Below, piece by piece: positions 12,897 through 25,326 of a stretch of 64,000 bases of DNA (positions within the stretch are counted from its first letter, which is position 1; every line of letters begins with the position of its first letter). The DNA is from Calvatia gigantea. Taxonomy: Eukaryota; Basidiomycota; Agaricomycetes; Agaricales; Lycoperdaceae. A program made the position numbers and the translations under genes. The notes below the pieces were generated by a model, which did no database searches, was not told the origin of the DNA, and saw only the letters and a list, made by a program, of their open reading frames with translations. Where the stretch lies: NCBI GenBank assembly GCA_025093985.1, contig JACAAK010000004.1, forward strand, positions 496,001 through 560,000. The letters run 5' to 3'.

Positions 12897-13818
12897 ATGG
12901 CGCCCCAACAACAGCCTTATGTCCAGCCTGGCGAACCTCTCAACGACTTTCTAAGATCCTTCTGGCAACGGCAGATCAATGCCGCAGAACAAGAGACGCC
13001 GGACTACCGGCACCCGCCACTGCCACTAGCACGAATCAAAAAGGTCATGAAGAGTGATCCTGATGTAAAGGTATCGAAATCTGATTGGTCGTTCTCCTGG
13101 GGGTGACTGAAACGGATTGCTATTGGGTAGATGATTGCTGCCGATGGTGCGGTTAACTTTACGACCGCCTCTCTGATATGTCGACTGACCATACGTCGTC
13201 TTCTCACAGCACCGATCCTATTTTGCAAAGCATGCGAGAGTGCGTCCACATCCACCCTCCTACCTTGCTGATATTTATCACTGACACCAGGACCCTAGTT
13301 TTTATAGCAGAAATAACAGCGCGAGCGTTCATAATCGCCGACTCGAACAAGCGACGCACCCTCTCACGTTCCGACATCGCCAAAGCACTGAGCAAGTCAG
13401 ACCAGTTTGATTTTCTTATTGACATCGTACCGCGCGACGAAATGCCCTTTCCTGGTGCGGCGACTGCGAATGGCCCAGGACCGTCGCATGGAGGCAAAAA
13501 GGCTGCGCCGGTCGCTGTCGTGACGAAGAGGCCCGGGTCGGGAGATATTGCTGGTCCTGGCACTGCTCCTCTGGTACGTGTCCTATTTCGGCTAGAGGTC
13601 TGGTTTGCGTTTACGTGCGGCCTCGTTTGTGTTTGTAGAATCCGATACCCAGGTTAAATGATACACAAGGTCGAAATACGATGACAGTGGACCCAGCAAG
13701 TGCGAGTGCAAATCCCGAAGTCCTCGGTCAGGTGAGTTATAATTTGGGTCTTACTGTGTCCACGTCGATATTTATGTCGTCCGGGTAGCTGGAAACTCTC
13801 CTAGGTGAATCCGGGTGA
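12897..13818 (+). CDS. HAP5: CCAAT-binding factor subunit C (NF-YC/HAP5)
   Basis: HAP5 is the H2A-like histone-fold subunit of the heterotrimeric CCAAT-binding complex. It pairs with HAP3 and recruits HAP2 to CCAAT boxes. The histone fold is complete once spliced: [54 protein letters not shown] and [20 protein letters not shown], followed by IVPRDE. Exons are 12,897-13,070, 13,131-13,146 (16 nt), 13,210-13,239 (30 nt), 13,299-13,573, 13,639-13,731 and a last exon from 13,789. Placing the third acceptor at 13,298 gives the expected KACEIF-IAEI; an AG slightly upstream would add extra residues. The tail is rich in Gly, Ala and Pro. The exact C-terminus (TGA at 13,816-13,818) is uncertain because another GT donor precedes it. 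Confidence 0.9.
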
Positions 13819-14628
13819 GCTGGTAATCACCCTTGTGCGATGCGTTATACGGTCGTGGACGCTGTTATCACTTTCGCTGCTCTTCTTTTGTTGAGCTTTT
13901 AGCTTTTCATTGGAGATGGGCGGCTTTGGCGGAGCGTAGTTCATTTGTGTTATCCATTGTTCGTGTAATTTTAAGGGCCATGTTGTAGACTACTAGCTGT
14001 GATAATACCCCCAATTATTCCACAGAGCAGTCCCGTGGGACTACTGGGTTCTGATCATTCAACCTTCCCACCCCAGAGCCTATGGTCACGCTTCCACAGG
14101 TTCCCAGGAAAAATGAAGTTGTGCGTTCAAAATAAAAGCCTTATGTGAATCTATCCTTCTGCCGAGACCATATACAATTTCCTATTCTCCTCGATTGCCT
14201 CCTACCCATTAATGTCTTCTTTTTTTGTCAAACCACTTCAATTAGACAAGCAATGAATGGTAATCGTCAATCCACTCCTTTAATGGCGCCTGGTCACATC
14301 TCAGCATCTTGAATTGGTAATCTTTAGGACTCTCGGTAAACCAGCACACAATGGCCCTTTGAACCATGTCCAAGCAAAAAATATTCCCTTCTCCAACTGT
14401 CGGGCTGCTGTTCATAGCTGAGAAAACGATTGCGAGTGCAGAGTACAAGCTGACATACTAAATCTAGTGGAAAGGTAGCAGGCTCAATGACCGTCTTGGT
14501 CATGGATTTCATAGATTCCAACAGCTGAAGGACTGTCCCGCTGAGCGGTTTTGTACGGATGATGCCACTCGAAGAATCCTACACGGACTCATCAGCGTAT
14601 GGAACAGGCGAGAGGTGGTCTCAATGAT
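13819..14628. other. HAP5 3' side and decayed NLR tail
   Basis: 13,819-14,230 holds nothing I can support. Minus-strand frames at 14,242-14,521 contain ESMKSMTKTVIEPATFPLDL and neighbouring open pieces. They may be the rotted 3' end of the NLR that begins at 16,626, but no continuous frame links them. Confidence 0.3.
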
Positions 14629-16626
14629 TTAACGCAAGAATTTCCACAACTTGTTCACAAAATCACGCCAATAGTCATCAAGGTTATCTTCTCGGATGTA
14701 CCTGAAATCAAAATTCCGGATTTGGGAGAGAACATCTCCATCCTACTTGCTTAGCCTGCTGCAGGCCCACCAGCAATTTTCTCCAGCGTTTTGCGATATT
14801 CTGCGGGAGATTTCCGCTCCATTGTTGTCCAGGGCCCATCCTGAGTTCGAGGGACTCCGGAGTCACGTGTTGGTTCACTTGGCCTTGGCTCACAGACGTA
14901 GTGATCATGAAAACACTGTCCTTGGGACCTGTGATCAGATACCCACCGTCAAGGCCAGTCCTGTACCAGGAGAGCCAGGATTTGGCATATTCAAGCGATA
15001 TAACCTGCTCATCCACAACGTTGAATTTACCTAAGCGACTAGCATCGCAAAGGTAGTCCGCAAAAGGTGTATGGTAAAGACGCAGATGCATTTTCGAAGC
15101 AGCTTCAGGGGAGGGTATGTCAATCACGGAATGAAGTCTTCGGAAAGCACTGTAAAATGTGGCCTGGTCTATGAAGAGGAAGTTGCAAATGTCCTGGACG
15201 GAAGGTAACTCCACTTCAAGCCCCGTGAAGATGACGGCACCCAGTATTCGCTTTGTTATTGGGAGGACCTCATCTGGTACGTCGCCAAAAATCCGAGTAT
15301 AAAGAGTATCAAGAGCCTCCAGGGGATTCAAAGTCCCAGCCCTAGTACCTCCGAGGAAGGATAGAAGGGCATCAAGCCGACTCATTGGAATTGCGTAGGT
15401 CAGGTCACCAATGTATCGGAGTGCAGTCGAGGCGAAAGCGAAATGGCCAAGAGGCGTAATTCGAAAGTTCGGTGATCTGGGCTTCGGATGGCCACACCGC
15501 AGTTGTGACGTCCCGGAAATGGGTCTTGATTTCTACAAAACCATCCCGAAGATAAAGATCAACGTCAGCGATTGACTCTGCGTCAATCGCAAGTTCCTCG
15601 CGGCTGCAGTTGACAGTGAAATCTGCCCTTGAAAATATGTACTTGAGGTGGGCTTCTGGTCGACTGGAAATCAACCATAACAAAGGGAGGTCTTTCTTTA
15701 GTCGCACGAGTTCACCTATCAACTCAATGATCTCGCGTTGGGCGTCCTCCCCCTCACATTCATCCAACCCGTCCAAGACAATGAGAAGGGGTACCTGGAT
15801 TCGTCCATGCCTCTCTGCCTGCAGTTGCGAGAATGGTTCCACAATGAGCCGTTTAAATTGTATGTGTCGTGCTTTCCATAGCGACTGAGGGTCGTTTGCG
15901 AGTTGAGCCGTCACAAGAGATTTGTAGTTGGGAAGGCGCACAGCCGGCTGGTATACGAGGCTGGGGATTACGGTATTGGGGCCATTGCAGTTATTTGGAC
16001 GTGAAGAGAAGTAGGAAGTGCCAAAGTGTCCGTCCTCGGCGCAACTCTCAGCGAAGGGTTGGACGACTGCAGACTTCCCAGTACCTGCTGAACCATAGAG
16101 CCACATCATATTCCACTGGCGCTCAGGGTTGGCCAGCCAGTTAACTGACCTGATAGCAACTTGCAACCGCGTCCCGGGATGACACAGTGGAGGAGGAAAC
16201 CGGGCATTGGAGTCCAATGCAGCGTTTGGATCCGTGCGTAGCGCAATGAGTTCAAGCACGGGATCAAGGACTGGGGTTCAGGTTACGGCTTGGATGAGCG
16301 CTTGTGACCTTTGAAATTACTGTTGTGATTGCTCACCTGCCTTGCCTGTTACAAAATTCTGGACGATTTGGGGCCGGTTTTCGATGAACGTTGATTGCTT
16401 CACAACGACATTTTTCGCGCCATGTAATATACCCATCTTGTGCTGATTACCGGACCGTTTCTGTTGACCTGGAACACCAGTGCGTTTTGGCGCATTCACG
16501 GAAAATAGCGATCCTGAGCTCACCTGCCCTCCTTTCGTTGGTGTCCGGGGAGACCTCGCCAGACCCCTGATTCCTGGAACGCCTGAGGCCACGAACGAGG
16601 GAGTCGAACAAGGAGACAACGAGCAT
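14629..16626 (-). pseudogene. NACHT NLR, frameshifted
   Basis: This is a fungal NLR-type STAND NTPase, a family linked to non-self recognition and programmed cell death. Exon 1 (16,626-16,524, starting MLVVSLFDSLVRGLRRSRNQ) and exon 2 (16,468-16,337, with GILHGAKNVVVKQSTFIENR) show the N-terminus typical of Agaricomycete NACHT proteins. Exon 3 starts at 16,270 and carries Walker A (WLYGSAGTGKSAVV), Walker B (PLLIVLDGLDECEG) and the LWLISSRPEAHLK sensor region. At 15,449-15,450 an extra base moves the frame: NYAS is followed in the other frame by HFAFASTALRYIGDLTYAI, the expected continuation. A second shift near 14,720 separates LPNP from NFDFRYIREDNLDDYWRDF, which ends at a stop at 14,629. 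No WD40, ankyrin or TPR repeats follow. I infer a pseudogene. A sequencing error could explain one shift but is less likely for both. Confidence 0.8.
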
Positions 16627-17849
16627 CGTGAATTGTGAGGTAGAGGATGGTTGAATACCAGGCAGACGGCCTATGGTCATCAAAATGTTATGACGACCGT
16701 TCTTGAAGCCGTAGTCTCACAGCATTTCAATCCCTTTGGGATGCTCGAGACAGAATGATATTGATAGACTTGTTGTTCCCTGTTGAGGTGTCGAGGTGAT
16801 GAAGAAGCCCAGCGGTTGAGTGCCATGAGTGTGTATAAGGCCCAGGTACAAACAGCCATCTTCTGATAGATGAAGTTGGAGTAAGAAAAATCACGGGTAC
16901 CGACAATGAAATTGGCCTTTAGCTTCAGAGCCAATATCTATAAGAGGAAATAAGGCAGTTAAAGGAGTATCTGGCTCATTCCTCAAAATTATAGTTTGAT
17001 ATTTTTGCTCCTCGGTGTCCAACCCCAACATCTTTGAAGGCCGTGTCCATAGCATCGTCGCAGGAGCCGCTCACAAGTATTCCACTTTGGTCGCTTGCGT
17101 CTCCACTTTACAGTCAACTAGGTCGGTCTGGGTTACATTCGTCGTTCCCCAACTGTAGCTGACGCCTGCTCTAGATCTACGCACCACCTTTGCCTTCTGA
17201 CATTTTCCTGGAGAATTCACGCAAAAGGACACGATGCACCCCGCCCTAGCTCAATTTGCTTCAGTGCTTTTCCCTCACCAGCTTGATCTATTCCCGGTTT
17301 CGCCTTGACTCGGGCTCATCGCAATGCACCCAATGCCTCCCTGAAAGCTAGCCTGTCGCACGCCCTTTTGAAGTAAGGCCAATAAGCGTCTCCGAAAGTA
17401 TTCGAGAGCGGGCTATCTGCCGTCGGAGACTCTGCCGCCTCAGTGTAGTATTTGTCCATGTTATATGTTGGAGCTTTCAGCCTGAGATGATGCGCAACAA
17501 GAAAAGCCCCTATCGAAGCTACTTCCAAGCTACTTCGCTCGGCCGCCACAGCCAAATACCTCGGGGAATGGCATATGACTCGCTTCGGTAACCTACTGTG
17601 GCTCCCTCGCTGCCATTAAAAAGGGTGTGACTGGCATAGTGTATCGGCTCTATTCCTATTCAACAACAGAAAAGGAAGTGTCACGCACAGAGGCACCTTG
17701 GCGCATTGTCTGAAGCTCAACTTGAGTCGACTCTGCTCTTGAAGCCGTGGCAAGTGAATAGCTGATGCTCAGCAACCATGGTATAAGTGGAGGAGTGGGC
17801 GCGCAGCCCGGTCAAGCGCTCAACCCTGACCTATTCGCAATTTTCAACC
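16627..17849. other. Intergenic between divergent NLR and membrane-protein genes
   Basis: The minus-strand frames at 16,680-16,934 and 17,316-17,555 are open but unrecognisable. The span probably contains the promoters of both flanking genes. I see no repeat. Confidence 0.35.
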
Positions 17850-20101
17850 ATGGTTCCGTTCCCGAGTATCAACGATCAAAGTAAGGAAGTGAACCATTCA
17901 CTGTCCATAAACACAAGGTGCTGACATATTAACAAGGTGAAGGGTCATCATCGAGTGCCAGCGGTAAACCAGCCTTGTTACTCCTGTCAAAAGACAAAAC
18001 TAATCCCCTTGTTCAGACAAACTTTCAGCCTTACCCCACCAACCAGCTTCATCTCCCAGGGTAACCCGGGCCTCACCACCTCCCCCAAGTCCAAATCGAA
18101 CACATCGGCGCAGTCTAGATGGATCGTTCCTCAACTTTCCGACCTTTGCTGTGTCTGATTCAGAAATCTCGCCTCTGCGGAGGTTAATTGGCGATAAGCT
18201 CGGAACGCACACAAGTCGGGGAACTGGCCTTCCTATCAGCGCCTCTGAGGGGAATTCGCCTCATAACGGGATAGTTTCGTTGGGCGCTGGGAGGCACGGT
18301 GCGTTAGACTAGACATGTTTTATTGTTAGTCATTAACAACAACTCCAATGCAGCTCCCGGACGGCACGCAAGAATAGGCAGTGACCCACACCTTCCGCAA
18401 ACTTCTACTCGTTCTCCGGCACAAGCCACCGACGGCAGCGCTACTACGAGTAACCGGCAACGTCGTGATGGTTTCAGCACCCCTCGCTCGCCTTCCACCT
18501 CCAAGTCTCGTGGCGTATCTCCCTTCCGCTTCATCCATTCCCTTTCGGCTGGTCTCCACCACGACAACAACAGGCACGAACCGGAAGAACCATTCATTCC
18601 TATTAACCCCTTTAAATCCAAGATCAGTTTCGATTTTACGACATGGTTTCACAAGAAACAACCAGAGCCGGATATTGAACTCGCAGAAGCATCTGCGGTC
18701 TCGGCTAGCACCAATCCCAGTCGTAACAACAGCACCGGCACCGGCACCAGTACCGATTCCGCCAAAGGCTGCGAAGATGTTTTATTGGTATCATCTGTGA
18801 GAGACTGTTTCAAGCACGCGAACGTTTTCCTCGGAGACGTCCTCCCTCGCTTGATCTATCTCAATATACTCCTTCAACTCCCTGCATTCTATTTCTCGCG
18901 CGTGGCGCGCATATTCCGAGAAGCAGAGGTTAGCAGACCGGACATTGAGCGAATGATAGAAGCTGGGCAGTATTGTATACTCCCCTCCGCATTCGATACC
19001 ACTCAGGGACAAACGCTTCTCAGGAGCACCGAGGAGGCACCTCCGCAACAAATTTTCACGCCTACTTTGCGGCTGTTCAAGCAATCTTGGGAAGTGTTCA
19101 TTGATTCTCTCGTGAGGGAATGGAAAACTTTAAACGTCGTTTCTGCTCTACTTGCCTCGTGAGTGCGGATCTCTCGTTTTACATGTGGATGTGATTAACG
19201 TGACGTTACCACAGTGCCATCTTGACGATATTCCAAATTCCGGAAGCAGCTGGAGATCTGGTCACACGTACTGCGGCGATTATATCTCTGATATGTTCGT
19301 TGATGAGCCTGACTTATGGCTGCATGTATATTGTGCGGTTTGGCACCATGAGGACGATGGTTCGCGCGTCCAAGTGGGCGGAGGTATGTGGCACAAATTT
19401 TAATTCTTAGTCTCATATCCTAAACTTATCCGCATTCGTCTCCAGGAAGCACGGAGGACAAACACCGCTATTCTTTGGAATGTCTGGGTCTTACTCGCAA
19501 TGCCAGCAATTTGGCTCGCCTGGTACGCATATGGCACCCGCACGTAAACATTTAAATTCTCACAAAAAGAATCTTTAGGTCAATGCTCGTATTCTTGACA
19601 ACAATTCTCACCTTCGTTTGGCGCTCCGGCTCCTCCGCCGATCCCTCATCTTCTGGACCGCCCCACACTCAAACACAAATCCTTGGTTCTCGCATCGTAA
19701 TCACGGTTATCGTTTCCATCGGTATCGTCTACTTTGGACTTATCGTTCGCACGCTCAAAAGTTACGGGATGGATGGAGGGAGTTCGCAAAACATACTCAC
19801 GAGTCCACAGACGAGGCTTGGGGTGCTTGGGGAGGTGCACACACATACCCGGGTCGCGAGTGCAGGGCCTCACGTTTCTGGGTTGGGTGTAATGCCCGAT
19901 GAGTTGACAATGGAATTGGCATTGGAGAGGAGGGGAAGGGAGAGGCAAAGGAGTGAATCCGTTCCGCTGGGTAGGAGAAGGGAGGAACGGCCGGGAGTAC
20001 GGAAAGAGCGTCACAACCAGGGCAGAGTTGAGCTGAAAGAGGGAAATGAGTTGGGGTTGTTCCCCGTCAATTCTACTTCCAGCTCAGGGCGAATTGTATA
20101 G
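17850..20101 (+). CDS. Multi-pass membrane protein with disordered N-terminus, function unknown
   Basis: Seven exons join in phase: 17,850-17,880, 17,937-17,963, 18,017-18,298, 18,354-19,158, 19,215-19,383, 19,446-19,522 and 19,579-20,101. The product is about 640 residues. The first 270 are Ser/Pro/Thr-rich and probably disordered (for example RASPPPPSPNRTHRRSLDG). Then come five or six hydrophobic helices, among them FLGDVLPRLIYLNILLQLP, VVSALLASAILTIF, AAIISLICSLMSLTYGCMYI, WNVWVLLAMPAIWLAWSMLV and IVITVIVSIGIVYFGLIVRT. A charged, Arg/Glu-rich cytosolic tail follows. The WNVWVLLAMPAIWLAWS block recalls uncharacterised membrane proteins common in mushrooms. I cannot give a function. The intron starting at 17,964 has a good branch site (ctaat) and is required to keep the frame. 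Confidence 0.8.
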
Positions 20102-20280
20102 TGGTGCCCCGCGGTCGGTGTAGTATACTTATTCTTTTAATTGATTATTGCTTATTCTAACTTGTGTCCGATGTCAAACATTCCATTGAGAATGGCGTAC
20201 GTACTTATGATAACGCGGCATAATTTTTGTTTGACCAGTCGCCCAGGATGATAGAGCGTAGCTACCAAAGTAATCCCAAT

Positions 20281-22139
20281 TTACCCAGCAAAAGCAAACT
20301 CAACAACACCCATTTCTCCAAGATCCCAGATATTAACAAACCGAAGGCCTGCGGCTCCCGCTAGTTTTTGATATCCACCCAGCGTCCTTTCTTCACCGTT
20401 GAGCAGCTCCATCGCAACCACATCGAGGTTGTATTGGCGGATGCGGCCAGCACCAAAGTTCGGTAGAAGCGGTACCGGGGCCTGTTCATATTCAGGTTCA
20501 TTATCTGGCAGGCGATATGCCCCTTGAACGATACACTCATCTGGAACGTAAAGATTAGCCATAGGAAATAACTGGGGAAGGATAACGTACAAATGAGGAG
20601 ATGACTTGTTGGCGACGTCGCTTTCGTTATGTTCTTGAGAATTGTAACCGCAGCACCATCCGGGAAGCAGTGTCTGCGTGGGTAGTCTTTCAGCGTCGGA
20701 AAACAAGCAAGGCCTCGAGCCAACCCACATGATATGTTTCAGCTGGAACATCCGGTGGGTTAGATGAGAAAAGGGCACAGACATACACCCACGAAGTAAT
20801 CGAAATCGGCGGATCATGCAGCATATCCAAAGCCTTGAATTTGATCCCACCACCTGTGATAGCTTCGAGGCACCTGGAGGGCCAAACCTCGTTTTGCGCC
20901 TGCTGGGCGCGTTCAGGAAGGTTTTGGAGTTTGAAGACCAGGTTTGGATGTTGTTTGCAGAGCTTCATCGAAAATGTCACCCACACCACCGCCGACGTCG
21001 TCGACAACTGTGCCCTATGGCAACTCTGCCCAAGGAAAATCTATCATTTTCCGAAGCATCGGCTCCTGGGTTTGCATGGGTGTAATTCTAGCTTACCTGT
21101 GATGATTCTGTACACCTCGGTGACATTGTTCCATCCCCCTCCCGAAGCGCGCTCCCATTGCAGCTCCCTCGTCGCTGTCCCTCTGTCTTAAGCGTTAGAT
21201 ATTACGGTTACGAGCAAAGTGCAGCGGCATATACCCTCGAAGAAAGCATACAATAAACCTTTGTACCTAAAAGCGCTGTTGAACGCCGAATCCGCTTCGG
21301 CATATGAGTGTCCATGTGTCGGATCGAGTAGTGTGTCAGCCAGATAAAATGCGGTCTTGGGGACTGGTTCAACCGTGCTGCATCGGCGCAGCACCGTACA
21401 AGCGTGGAGGTAAATAAAAATAATTTAAGTTCGCCATGGTGAGATAGATGATGGGGGTTCAGGGCTCACGAACGGAAACCAAAACTCGATAAGGGTTCGA
21501 AGCAAGAAGTTGCATACTGAGACAATTGTTCGCGAAAATGTCCTTTGATACTCAATGCCGTGCATTATGAGACCATGTGCGCGAGAATTCATCGAATCGA
21601 TTTATTTTCCTTGAAGATATGATGCGAGCATAGCAAATGCAATACCCTCCCTAATTTCCGCTCCTCAATTCCTGTACGTTTACCGATCTCCGAGATTGGC
21701 ATTCCATTGGGCTCGTCCAGAAGTACATCCGCAATTTCGGAGCGCAGCACGACGCCAAGCGACGTGGGTTGCTGCAACTGAGCGGATTTTCCGGATTTTT
21801 TTGCCTTTCAAGATTCACCTTGTCATAAAAATGCTTTCACTTACGCTCATGAAACGCTGAAAGGGAGTGAACACACGGCATAACATTTTTTGGACATTGA
21901 CAGCATACGTTAAGAACGGTATGACCGGGATGCGCAACAGTTGCACAGAGCTGTAAACAGGCCCCCTCAATCGTCTGCGCGGCGTGCCACATATCTGGCG
22001 GATGGGAAGGGATGAGGTTGTGTCCATCAAGGGAGGGCAAATTCCCGCCGTTAGTCTTATAATAAGATTCGATGCTGCGGACAGCATCTGCGATGAGGGA
22101 AACTAGGCCGGAAATCTCAGTTATTGCTGGGGCACTCAT
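20281..22139 (-). pseudogene. O-methyltransferase copy 1, pseudogene
   Basis: First in transcription-opposed order of three head-to-tail SAM-dependent O-methyltransferases (plant COMT-like, Methyltransf_2 fold). Compared with the copies at 22,449 and 25,327 it carries many lesions. The donor after HHIFKE reads gaaaataaat instead of gaaggtaaat. The donor after FFEG has AT where its neighbours have GT. One base is missing in the SNP-L-SSFGF exon. Eight bases are missing in the GRGM-IGWNN exon near 21,135. CAG has become TAG at 21,015-21,017, just before the SAM-binding loop. One extra base near 20,971-20,974 shifts the frame just after DVGGGVGDI. The N-terminus (MSAPAITEISGLVSLIADAV), both micro-exons (21,845-21,856 and 20,729-20,742) and the last exon (to VEFAFAG) are still clear. 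I infer a recently dead tandem duplicate. Confidence 0.9.
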
Positions 22140-22182
22140 GGGGAAACCGAAGATGGGAATACCATACCAAGTTGGGATCCAA

Positions 22183-22246
22183 GGTATTTATTCACAGAAA
22201 ACATGCTATGTTTACTTCAGACTTGAGGCATTCTGGTTCCGTGGGA
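22183..22246 (-). promoter_or_regulatory. Shared methyltransferase promoter block, degraded copy
   Basis: An AATAAATACC-type TATA element lies about 45-52 bp before the ATG. A ttccgtggga box sits at 22,237-22,246, about 100 bp before it. The two intact neighbours have ccgcgg at the same distance, so this copy has lost the palindrome by one base, in line with the decay of its gene. Confidence 0.55.
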
Positions 22247-22448
22247 CATGGGTTGTTCCATGTGACGAGCCGAATTGAGCTTATGGAAATCTACCTTCAT
22301 TACTTACCCTTACAGTATTCCCACTAGGTATTCCACGTTACATATTCCACTGAGAACAATGCAAGTACTTGTGAAGATTCAGTATCACTTTCGCCAGATC
22401 GGTTGTACGCGATAATCGTATCTAGCGATCAAAATCGTGCTAAACCAC

Positions 22449-24302
22449 CTATGTGGCAAGGCCAAACTCAACAATACCCATCTCTCCAAGATCCCAGAAC
22501 TTAACGAAACGAAGGCCCGCAGCCTCGGCTAACTTTCTATACGCATCCAGCGTTCTTTCTTCACCATTGAACGACTCCATTAGAAGCAGATCAAGAGTAT
22601 ATTGACGGATGCGGCCAGCACCAAAGTTGGGTAGAAGGGGGAACGGAGCTTGCTCGTATTCAGATTCATTATCTGGCACACGATATGCTCCTTGAATGAT
22701 ACTTTCATCTGCAATATAAGCAATCAGTCATATTCGAAAAAGCTAGGAAAGGGGGGCATACGAATGAGGAGACGACTGGTCGGAGACATCGCCTTCGCTA
22801 TGTTGTTGAGAATTACAATCGCAGTGTCATCTGGGAAGCAATGACTGCACAGGTAGGCTCTTAGCGCCAGAAAACAAGCAAGGCCTCGGGCTAACCCACA
22901 TGATATGTTTTACCTGGAACACCTGGTGGGTAATACGCAAAAAGAGAAAAGATATCCACCTACGAGGTATATGTCGCAGTTTGGAACCGGCAGATCATGC
23001 ACCATATCAAACCCCTTGAATTCAATCCTACCACCTGTGATAGCTTCGGGGCACCTGGAGGGCCAAACCTCGTTTTGCGCCTGCTGGACACGTTCAGGCA
23101 GGTCTTGGAGTTTGAATACCAGGTTTGGATGCTGTTTGCAAAGTTTCATAGAAATGTCACCCACACCGCCGCCAACATCGTTAACAATCGTGCCCTGCGG
23201 CAGCTCTGCCCAAGGGAAATCTGTCATGTGCCGAAGCATCAGCCCCCAATTTTGCATTAACGTTATTTTGGCTCACCTGTGATGACTCTGTCCACCTCAG
23301 TGACATTGTTCCACCCAATCATGCCCCTTCCGAAGCGTGCTCCCAGTATAGCCCCTTTTTCATTATCTTTCTGTCTTAAGCGTTAGTCATTGAGGTCGCG
23401 AGTGTAGTGCGGCAACATACACCCTCGTAGTAAACATACAACGAATCCTTATACCCAAAAGCGCGGTTGAACGCAGAATCCACTGCAGCATATGAGTGTC
23501 CAGACTTCGGGTCAAGTAGTGTATCGGCCAGCCAAGACGCGATTTTCGGGATGGGTTCAGCCGCTCTGCGTGTACAAACGTGGAGGTTACCTCGCCGTGG
23601 TCAGATAAAATGGGCCCAAGGCTCACGCATGGAAACCAAAACTCGATAGGGGGTTCGAAGCGAGAAGTTGCATGCTGAGGCGGTTGTTCGCGAAGACGTC
23701 CTTTGATACTCAATGTCATGCATATGTGAGATAATGCGTACAGGACCTTTCTGGTTGGTTTACCTTCCCTGAAGATATGCTGTGAGCACAACAGACGCAA
23801 TACTCTTCCCAATTTGCGCTGTTCTATCCCGGTACGTTTGCTGATTTCCGAGACCGGCATTCCGCTGGACTCGTCCAGGAGTACGTCCGCAATCTTGGAG
23901 CGCAACACGATGCCGAGAGACGTGGGTTGTTGTAACTGAGCGAGATAACTCCCTTTCAAGTTTTGCCTCGTTCTAAAATGCCTCCACTTACGCTCATGAA
24001 ACGCTGGTAAGCATGTGGGTGAGTATACCACATAGCATTTTAGGACATCAGCAACGTACATTAAGGACGGTATGGCCGGGACGCGCAACCGTTGCGGAGA
24101 GTTGCACACAGGCACCCTCGAGTGTCTGCACGGCATGCCGGATATCTGATGGATAAGAGACATTGTCCAAGGGATGAGGTTGGGTGTCGTCGAGGGAAGG
24201 TACCTCCTTTCCATTAGCCTTATAATAAGATTCGATGATATGGACAGCGTCCGTGATGAGGGAAGCTAGGTTGGAGATCTCAGTTTGCGCTGGAGTATTC
24301 AT
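22449..24302 (-). CDS. O-methyltransferase copy 2 (COMT-like)
   Basis: SAM-dependent O-methyltransferase, probably acting on a phenolic or other small molecule in the cytosol; the substrate is unknown. About ten exons join in phase. The N-terminal helical and winged-helix part includes TLEGACVQLSATVARPGHTV, ADVLLDESSGMPVSEISKRT, and KLGRVLRLLCSQHIFRE then VSKDVFANNRLSMQLL. The SAM-binding loop is intact (TIVNDVGGGVGDISMKLCKQ). The catalytic His opens the exon HCFPDDTAIVILNNIAKAMS, directly after a 14-nt micro-exon (22,900-22,913, VKHI). A 12-nt micro-exon at 23,992-24,003 encodes RFMS. The C-terminus (LLPNFGAGRIRQYTLDL to MGIVEFGLAT) is typical of the family. Length is about 460 residues. It lies tandem with copies 1 and 3 on the same strand and shares their promoter block. 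I see no lesion. Confidence 0.87.
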
Positions 24303-25326
24303 TGAGAAAGCGAGGATGAGGGTGCCATATCAAGTTGAGATACGGGGTATTTATCGAGGACACGCTAGATTATCGATTACTGGAGGCTTGAAAGCGTACT
24401 GGTTCCGCGGAACATAGCCGGTTCTGGGCGATAAACCGAACCTCGGTTTAGTGCTTGATGTTAACCTGCGGTTGTACGCAGGCTAGTACTATGGCGGAAA
24501 CGTGACCCCCCCACCTTTCTGTTTATCATTTAGAACCTGTCCATCTTCGGCCTGCATTATAAGGAGGGGCAATTCTTGTGGTAAAAAGCCTTCCGCTCCT
24601 TGAAGTAGAGGGCTTTTTCAAACACAAATTTCAGTCAGTTCTCACTTCCTGAGCCTTTACTAGCGTGTCGCAGCAATCCTCTTGTGCCACATGCACTTCC
24701 GTTACAAGTGACCTCCACTCTCCGTTGAAGTATTATTAGTCTCTATCTCATATCTGATAATCTACAAAGAAGTGAAGCGACGTAAATACAGAACGTGCCA
24801 AGTTGAGAACTGGGGATATGTGTCTGATTAACAGGGAGGAAGGCCCTTGAACCCCGCACAAACCTTGTCCACAAAAGCTACTTATCAGGAATCGATGAAA
24901 GCCATCGTGCAGGAACGCGGCGTATAGTTTGTTGATAGGTGACGCGATTGGGGGTTGTTGCACCGGCCGACTTGCTCCGGATCGGAGATCAAAGTACGCT
25001 GGCGGTTTTACGATTCCCTGAGAAATTTTAAGCAGGTCGAGAGCAATGTACCTCTGGTTCTCGGAAACGAAACGATTTGAGACCTTGGAAAAACAGCGTT
25101 TAAGAAGCCAACAAGTTTTATAGCCCTTTTGAAACAGGAGGCGATGCGGGCGAGGACAAATCCCCCCCCAACCTCAAAAGTTCTAGACACACAGCCAATA
25201 ATGGTATTTCAACCCAATATCTTAACTCAAACTCAATCAGCGCCAAGCATCCCGATAAGCACAGTGTTTTCATTATGCTAACTAGCGCCATTAAGGCTTG
25301 CTAACGGCGCAAACCATTTGGTGAAG
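24303..25326. other. Spacer between methyltransferase copies 2 and 3
   Basis: The first 110 bp hold the promoter block of copy 2. The rest carries only short, unrecognisable frames (24,748-24,963 and 25,008-25,190, minus). No repeat was seen. Confidence 0.4.
24346..24412 (-). promoter_or_regulatory. Shared methyltransferase promoter: TATA-like box and CCGCGG palindrome
   Basis: Relative to the ATG at 24,302, an AATAAATACC-like element (plus strand ggtatttat, 24,346-24,354) lies at about -45 to -52. The perfect palindrome ttccgcggaa lies at 24,403-24,412, about -101 to -110. The same two elements, similarly spaced, precede copies 1 and 3. The CCG-CGG arrangement is the kind of site bound by fungal Zn2Cys6 factors; that role is inferred. 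Confidence 0.6.
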
